DNA of 12,141 nt from an uncultured Eubacteriales bacterium (GTDB lineage Bacteria > Bacillota_A > Clostridia > Christensenellales > Aristaeellaceae), in NCBI GenBank assembly GCA_902803675.1, contig CADCQZ010000461.1, positions 1 through 12,141 of the forward strand, read 5' to 3'. The notes beneath the pieces were generated by a model. The model saw only the letters and a list, made by a program, of their open reading frames with translations. It made no database searches and was not told the origin of the DNA. The first letter of the stretch is position 1. Every line of letters starts with the position of its first letter. A program made the translations under genes and the position numbers. Shown piece by piece: positions 9,004-12,141 of this stretch.

Positions 9004-9016
9004 AGACAACGATTGA

Positions 9017-9045
9017 AGGATACACTCAAATCCCGCCGGAGTCAA
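9017..9045 (-). promoter_or_regulatory. Promoter for serS
   Basis: Minus strand: TTGACT (9045-9040), a 17-base spacer and TATCCT (9022-9017), matching 5 and 4 of 6 consensus bases. Transcription would begin near 9010. The -35 lies within the loop side of an inverted repeat, CCCGCC (9032-9037) and GGCGGG (9046-9051), which could be a protein-binding site or chance in GC-rich DNA. Confidence 0.6.
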
Positions 9046-9078
9046 GGCGGGGCGGCAAAAAACTCACCGCTCGGAAGG

Positions 9079-9107
9079 TTGCCTGCCCTTGACAATCTGT
9101 GTACAAT
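9079..9107 (+). promoter_or_regulatory. Probable promoter for the CobW-type operon
   Basis: Plus strand: TTGCCT (9079-9084), 17 bases, TACAAT (9102-9107), with 4 and 5 of 6 consensus matches. A perfect TTGACA at 9089-9094 is nearby but is only 7 bases from TACAAT and has no -10 at proper distance downstream. Start of transcription would be near 9114. I looked for a Zur-like palindrome because COG0523 genes are often zinc-repressed and found none convincing. Confidence 0.5.
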
Positions 9108-9113
9108 AGATAG

Positions 9114-9133
9114 GCGGCATGTGAGCCTGCCGC
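9114..9133 (+). promoter_or_regulatory. Stem-loop at the predicted 5' end of the CobW operon transcript
   Basis: GCGGCA (9114-9119) and TGCCGC (9128-9133) form a 6-bp stem around an 8-base loop. It coincides with the predicted transcription start, so it could be a 5' stabilising hairpin or an operator immediately downstream of the promoter. The ribosome-binding site (AAGGAAG, 9153-9159) is outside it. Confidence 0.4.
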
Positions 9134-9167
9134 GAAAGAGCATATAAACGGAAAGGAAGCACTTGAA

Positions 9168-10304
9168 ATGACGAAGATCGACATTATTTCCGGTTTTCTC
9201 GGTGCCGGGAAAACGACACTGATCAAAAAGCTCCTGAAGGAAGCTTTCAAGGGTGAGCAGGTCGTTCTGATAGAGAACGAGTTCGGCGAGATCGCCATCG
9301 ACGGCGGATTTCTGAAGGAAGCGGGCATCCAGATCAAAGAGATGAATTCCGGGTGCATCTGCTGCTCCCTGGTGGGCGATTTCGGGACCGCTCTCAATGA
9401 GGTCATCGACCGTTATCATCCCGACCGGGTGATCATCGAGCCCAGCGGTGTGGGCAAACTGTCGGACGTGATCAGGGCCGTGCAGAAGGCGGGCCTGACC
9501 GGTGACGTGGTGCTCAACAGCTACACCACCGTGGCCGATGTCAACAAATGCAAAATGTACCTGAAAGCCTACGGTGAATTCTTCGAGAATCAGCTCAAGT
9601 ACGCCAAGGTAGTGATCCTGAGCAGGACGGACACGCCCCAGGCGACGGAACAGAAGATCAAAGATACGGTGGCCATGATCCGTGAACTGAACGGCGAGTG
9701 CGCCGTGATCACCACGCCCGCCGACCGTCTGGACGCGCAGACGATCCTGACCGCCATGGAGGAAGGCAAGAAGGCGTTCACGCTGTCTGTCCCGCTGCCG
9801 GATGACGACGAGGATGAGGACGAGCACGAGCATCATCACCATCATCACGACGATGACGACGATGACGAGCACGAGCATGAGCATCATCACCATCACGACG
9901 ACGATGACGACGACGATGAGGATGAGCATGAGCATCATCACCATGATGATGACGATGACGAGGACGAACACGAACATCACCATCATCATGACCACCATGA
10001 TCATCACGGCCATCATCACCATCATGCCGACGAGGTATTCACTTCCTGGGGCGGCGAGACGGCCAGAAAGTTCACCGCGGATGAGGTCCGGGATATCCTG
10101 ACCGTCCTTTCCGAGGATCATTCCTATGGCGAAGTGCTCAGGGCGAAGGGCATGCTGGACGGCGCGGACGGCACCTGGATCTACTTTGACATGGTGCCCG
10201 GCGAATGCGATATCCGTTCCGGCGCGCCCGACATCACCGGCAGGTTCTGCGTGATCGGGGCTCATCTTGACGAGGACAAACTCAAGGCCCTGTTCAAACT
10301 GTAA
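9168..10304 (+). CDS. COG0523/CobW-type metallochaperone GTPase with a 77-residue His/Asp/Glu linker
   Basis: G3E-family P-loop GTPase of the kind that delivers zinc, cobalt or other metals to client proteins. Of 378 residues, the N-terminal domain (1-205) has Walker A GFLGAGKTT (9-17), switch segment ENEFGEIAIDG (36-46), the metal-binding CxCC as SGCICCS (61-67, Cys63/65/66), EPSGVG (91-96), and SRTD (152-155) in place of the usual NKxD guanine motif, a substitution at the lysine position. The C-terminal CobW_C domain spans about 289-378. Between them, residues 212-288 are 34 His, 28 Asp, 13 Glu, one Gly and one Ala. Histidine-rich stretches are known in this family, but one this long and this acidic is extreme and suggests a metal reservoir. 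The start has AAGGAAG eight bases upstream. The next gene follows after 14 bases. Metal identity cannot be read from sequence; zinc is my best inference. Confidence 0.92.
   Translation: MTKIDIISGFLGAGKTTLIKKLLKEAFKGEQVVLIENEFGEIAIDGGFLKEAGIQIKEMNSGCICCSLVGDFGTALNEVIDRYHPDRVIIEPSGVGKLSDVIRAVQKAGLTGDVVLNSYTTVADVNKCKMYLKAYGEFFENQLKYAKVVILSRTDTPQATEQKIKDTVAMIRELNGECAVITTPADRLDAQTILTAMEEGKKAFTLSVPLPDDDEDEDEHEHHHHHHDDDDDDEHEHEHHHHHDDDDDDDEDEHEHHHHDDDDDEDEHEHHHHHDHHDHHGHHHHHADEVFTSWGGETARKFTADEVRDILTVLSEDHSYGEVLRAKGMLDGADGTWIYFDMVPGECDIRSGAPDITGRFCVIGAHLDEDKLKALFKL
9801..10031 (+). repeat. In-frame low-complexity repeat coding alternating acidic and histidine blocks
   Basis: These 231 bases encode the linker of the preceding GTPase. 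They form four imperfect units, each an Asp/Glu run followed by EHEH-type alternation and a run of 4-6 His; the last unit ends in a looser His/Asp/Gly segment. Units start near residues 212, 228, 244 and 260. Codons are mixed (GAC/GAT, CAC/CAT, GAG/GAA) rather than one codon copied, so the tract has diverged synonymously while keeping its protein composition. The trinucleotide-rich DNA is prone to slippage. Confidence 0.9.
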
Positions 10305-10318
10305 AGGAGGAACATCAC

Positions 10319-11269
10319 ATGCCTGACCGCGGTATCCCCGTATACCTGATCACGGGCTTTATCGAGAGCGGAAAGACCACTTTTCTCACCTACAGCCTGC
10401 AGCAGAAGAACTTCATGATCCCCGGGAGGACGCTCCTGATCGTCTGTGAGGAAGGTGAGGAAGAGTTTGACCCGGCGGACCTGACCAGGGCGCGGGTCTC
10501 CGTGGAAAAGATCAGTGACGCTTCCGAACTGACTTTGGACAAGCTGCAGCAGCTGGAAAAGAAATACCGTCCCGCCCGTGTCATGGTGGAATACAACCCC
10601 ATGTGGGGCGTCGGAAATTTCTACGACATGCCCAAGCCGAAAAAATGGGAGCTTGTCCAGCATATCGTGACCGTTGATACCACCACCTTCCAGGTGTTCC
10701 TCAACAACATGAGGCCGATCTTCACGGACATGATCAACGGCGCGGATATGGTCATCTTCAACCGCTGCAAAAAGGACGATCCCCTGGCGAATTACCGCCG
10801 GGCCGTGAAAGTGGTCAGCCCCACCAGCGACGTGCTCTTCGAGGCGAAGGACGGATCCATGATCGATATTTTCGAGGATTCCATGCCCTTCAGCCTGGAT
10901 ACGGATCCCATCTGCGTGGATGACATTGATTTCGGGCTCTGGTATATGGACATGCAGGATCATCCCGACCGGTACCGCGGCAAGCGGGTGCAGATCAAGG
11001 GCATGGTGATCCGGTCCCGTGAGGACGGGGCGCACTATTTCGTGCCCGGCAGGAAAGCCATGACCTGCTGCGCGGACGATATCCGGTTCCTCGGTTATCT
11101 GTGCCGCAGCGATCTGGCGCCGAAGCTCACCGAAGGTGAATGGGTGCGGGTCACGGGCACGGTCAAGGAAGAGTATAATTCCGTCTATCAGGGAAGAGGT
11201 CCGGTGATCTGGGCGCAGGAGATCGAGAAGGCCGACCCGCCTGAGGAAGAGCTCGTATTCTTCTCGTAA
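10319..11269 (+). CDS. CobW-like P-loop protein without CxCC, fused to a TIGR03943/DUF1980-like C-terminal domain
   Basis: A 316-residue protein. The N-terminal part (about 6-190) starts like a COG0523 GTPase, with Walker A GFIESGKTTF (13-22), but the switch reads CEEGEEEFD (43-51), CxCC is missing, and the guanine-binding motif is probably NRCKKDD (148-154). A second domain (about 205-316) has YRGKRVQIKGMV, GRKAMTCCADDIRFLGYLC (244-262, Cys250/251) and EWVRVTGTV (274-282), ending in ELVFFS. This pattern resembles the soluble C-terminal domain of TIGR03943/YcgQ proteins, which accompany predicted permeases in zinc-responsive loci. I made this match from memory and rate it likely, not certain. 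AAAGGAGG lies eight bases before the ATG; the gap to the first CobW gene is 14 bases, so they are one operon and may act in sequence on the same metal. No signal peptide or membrane helix, so it should be cytosolic. Confidence 0.8.
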   Translation: MPDRGIPVYLITGFIESGKTTFLTYSLQQKNFMIPGRTLLIVCEEGEEEFDPADLTRARVSVEKISDASELTLDKLQQLEKKYRPARVMVEYNPMWGVGNFYDMPKPKKWELVQHIVTVDTTTFQVFLNNMRPIFTDMINGADMVIFNRCKKDDPLANYRRAVKVVSPTSDVLFEAKDGSMIDIFEDSMPFSLDTDPICVDDIDFGLWYMDMQDHPDRYRGKRVQIKGMVIRSREDGAHYFVPGRKAMTCCADDIRFLGYLCRSDLAPKLTEGEWVRVTGTVKEEYNSVYQGRGPVIWAQEIEKADPPEEELVFFS

Positions 11270-11301
11270 ACCAAAGCGGCAGTGTTCCGATACCGATATC
11301 A

Positions 11302-11335
11302 AAAGCGGCTCCCGGTTTTTCGCGGGAGCCGCTTT
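11302..11335. terminator. Stem-loop between convergent genes, probable bidirectional terminator
   Basis: AAAGCGGCTCCCG (11302-11314) and CGGGAGCCGCTTT (11323-11335) form a perfect 13-bp stem around an 8-base loop. The A/T ends of the stem provide a short U-run in both directions; on the minus strand it extends to TTTT. It lies 32 bases after the second CobW-type gene and 16 bases after the GH94 stop codon, which is where a shared terminator is expected. Confidence 0.85.
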
Positions 11336-11351
11336 GCTGTTCATGTTCCGA

Positions 11352-12141
11352 TCATCCGAGAGTCACTTCGATCCGGTGCACCTTTCCGTCACCGAACAGA
11401 GGCAGGAGATCGCCTTCGACCGGTTTTCCGTCCGCGGTAACGGTCCTGACGCCGCGGCAGACTTTATCGGGATTGCTGATCCGGATGTCGTAGACAGCGC
11501 CTCTGAAGCGGCGGCACACCTGATAGCCGTCCCAGTCGTGGGGGATGCAGGGATCGATCCTGAGGCCATCCCAGTCCGGCTTGATGCCCAGGATATAATT
11601 GCTGATCACATAGAAATTCCACGCGGCGGTGCCGGTCAGCCAGGAGTTCTTGGCCTGGCCGAAATTGACCGCGTCCTTTCCGGCGATCATCTGGCTGTAT
11701 ACATAGGGCTCCATCTTGTGCTTTTCACTGATCTCTTCACGGTAGGCAGGGGCGATCTTCCTGTACAGGTCGAACGCTCTGTCGCCGTGGCCCAGAACAG
11801 TCTCGGCGGCGATGATCCAGGGATTGTTGTGACAGAAGATGCCGGCGTGCGCCTTGTATCCCGGGGGATAGGAGGACACTTCGCCCAGCTCCAGATGATA
11901 CTCTTTGTAGGCAGGCTGGAGGAGCACGATACCGTGTTCCGTTTCCAGATACTTCCGTACGCTGTCCATCGCCTTCTGAGCCTTGCCGTCCTCAACGCCC
12001 ACGCCGGCCATCACGCAGTAGCCCTGGGATTCGATGAAGATCTTTCCGTCCTCACACTCATGGCTGCCCACTTTGTTCCCCAGAGCGTCATAGGCTCGGA
12101 TGAACCATTCCCCGTCCCAGCCGGCGGTCAGGATGGCCTGC
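11352..12141 (-). CDS. GH94 disaccharide phosphorylase (cellobiose phosphorylase-like), C-terminal fragment
   Basis: The last 262 codons of a gene continuing past the right edge. The frame is open to the edge; GTG at 12071 is an internal valine codon, since upstream codons give [19 protein letters not shown], a GH94 segment. Other family landmarks are [58 protein letters not shown] and GLRIDPCIP. The His in FCHNNPW and the Thr-Gly in WLTGTAAW correspond to phosphate-binding positions of the known phosphorylases; the catalytic Asp lies upstream, outside the window. These enzymes split beta-linked disaccharides with phosphate, saving ATP in anaerobic glucan use. Cellobiose is the most likely substrate, but chitobiose, laminaribiose and cellodextrin enzymes share these motifs. 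The gene is convergent with the CobW pair and separated by a terminator, so a functional link is unlikely. Confidence 0.92.
   Translation of the reverse strand, partial: QAILTAGWDGEWFIRAYDALGNKVGSHECEDGKIFIESQGYCVMAGVGVEDGKAQKAMDSVRKYLETEHGIVLLQPAYKEYHLELGEVSSYPPGYKAHAGIFCHNNPWIIAAETVLGHGDRAFDLYRKIAPAYREEISEKHKMEPYVYSQMIAGKDAVNFGQAKNSWLTGTAAWNFYVISNYILGIKPDWDGLRIDPCIPHDWDGYQVCRRFRGAVYDIRISNPDKVCRGVRTVTADGKPVEGDLLPLFGDGKVHRIEVTLG

Noticed and set aside
8936..9016. Possible T-box riboswitch ahead of serS
   Set aside because: The leader is only about 75 bases and lacks the conserved antiterminator bulge sequence and a terminator with a U-run.
9089..9107. TTGACA with TACAAT as the CobW promoter
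   Set aside because: The spacer would be only 7 bases. TTGCCT at 9079 gives the proper 17, so it was used instead.
9085..9111. Zur-like operator over the CobW promoter
   Set aside because: The TTGACA...TACAAT stretch has only a few symmetric positions and does not match an AT-rich Zur palindrome; regulation by zinc remains untested.
9801..10031. CRISPR-like or tandem DNA repeat array
   Set aside because: The periodicity comes from His/Asp/Glu codons in frame; there are no fixed repeats with unique spacers.
9042..10265. Minus-strand open frame of 407 codons opposite the first CobW gene, with long Met/Val/Ile runs that mimic membrane helices
   Set aside because: The hydrophobic run is simply the reverse complement of the His/Asp codons. 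The forward frame has clear GTPase motifs, so this is a shadow.
10262..11344. Minus-strand open frame of 360 codons opposite the second CobW-type gene
   Set aside because: It runs through the terminator stem and has no family motifs; the plus-strand gene has a strong SD, Walker A and operon spacing.

Overview
The window looks like chromosome of a GC-rich member of the Clostridia (Bacillota). The evidence is the gene set and order: a split ThrE-type exporter, an RseC-like redox protein, tilS, hpt and ftsH in series (tilS-hpt-ftsH is a classic Firmicutes cluster), strong AGGAGG-type Shine-Dalgarno sites, and a GH94 disaccharide phosphorylase of the kind common in gut and rumen fibre-degraders. 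The genus cannot be fixed from the sequence. Genes are tightly packed, no intergenic stretch exceeds 300 bases, and I see no tRNA, rRNA, IS element, CRISPR array or prophage signal.

Layout. Bases 1-8935 are read entirely on the minus strand. From upstream to downstream the order is: serS (8935-7655), a small basic protein of unknown function (7633-7217), a stem-loop (7201-7165), fumC (7137-5758), a probable promoter (5741-5713), the two ThrE halves (5677-4503), an RseC/MucC-like protein (4488-4072), tilS (4075-2747), hpt (2731-2171), a good promoter (2149-2121), ftsH from a TTG start (2045-144), and a PHP-domain gene cut by the window edge (147-1). Three junctions overlap by 4 bases (ATGA) and others are 14-21 bases, so most of this is co-transcribed and partly translationally coupled. 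Between serS and the plus-strand genes lies a 232-base divergent control region with a candidate promoter for each side and GC-rich stem-loops in both leaders.

Bases 9168-11269 on the plus strand hold a two-gene operon of COG0523/CobW-type P-loop proteins. This is the most unusual part of the window. The first protein is a standard CxCC metallochaperone GTPase carrying a 77-residue linker that is 75/77 His, Asp or Glu. The second has a divergent GTPase-like domain without CxCC, joined to a C-terminal domain resembling the tail of the TIGR03943/DUF1980 (YcgQ) family. I infer a metal (probably zinc) buffering and delivery module; neither metal nor client is shown by the sequence.

A 13-bp stem-loop at 11302-11335 separates that operon from the convergent, right-truncated GH94 phosphorylase gene (12141-11352, minus). 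Other points of note are an archaeal-looking SerRS, the histone-H1-like tail on the small protein after serS, and the absence of an obvious separate promoter for fumC.
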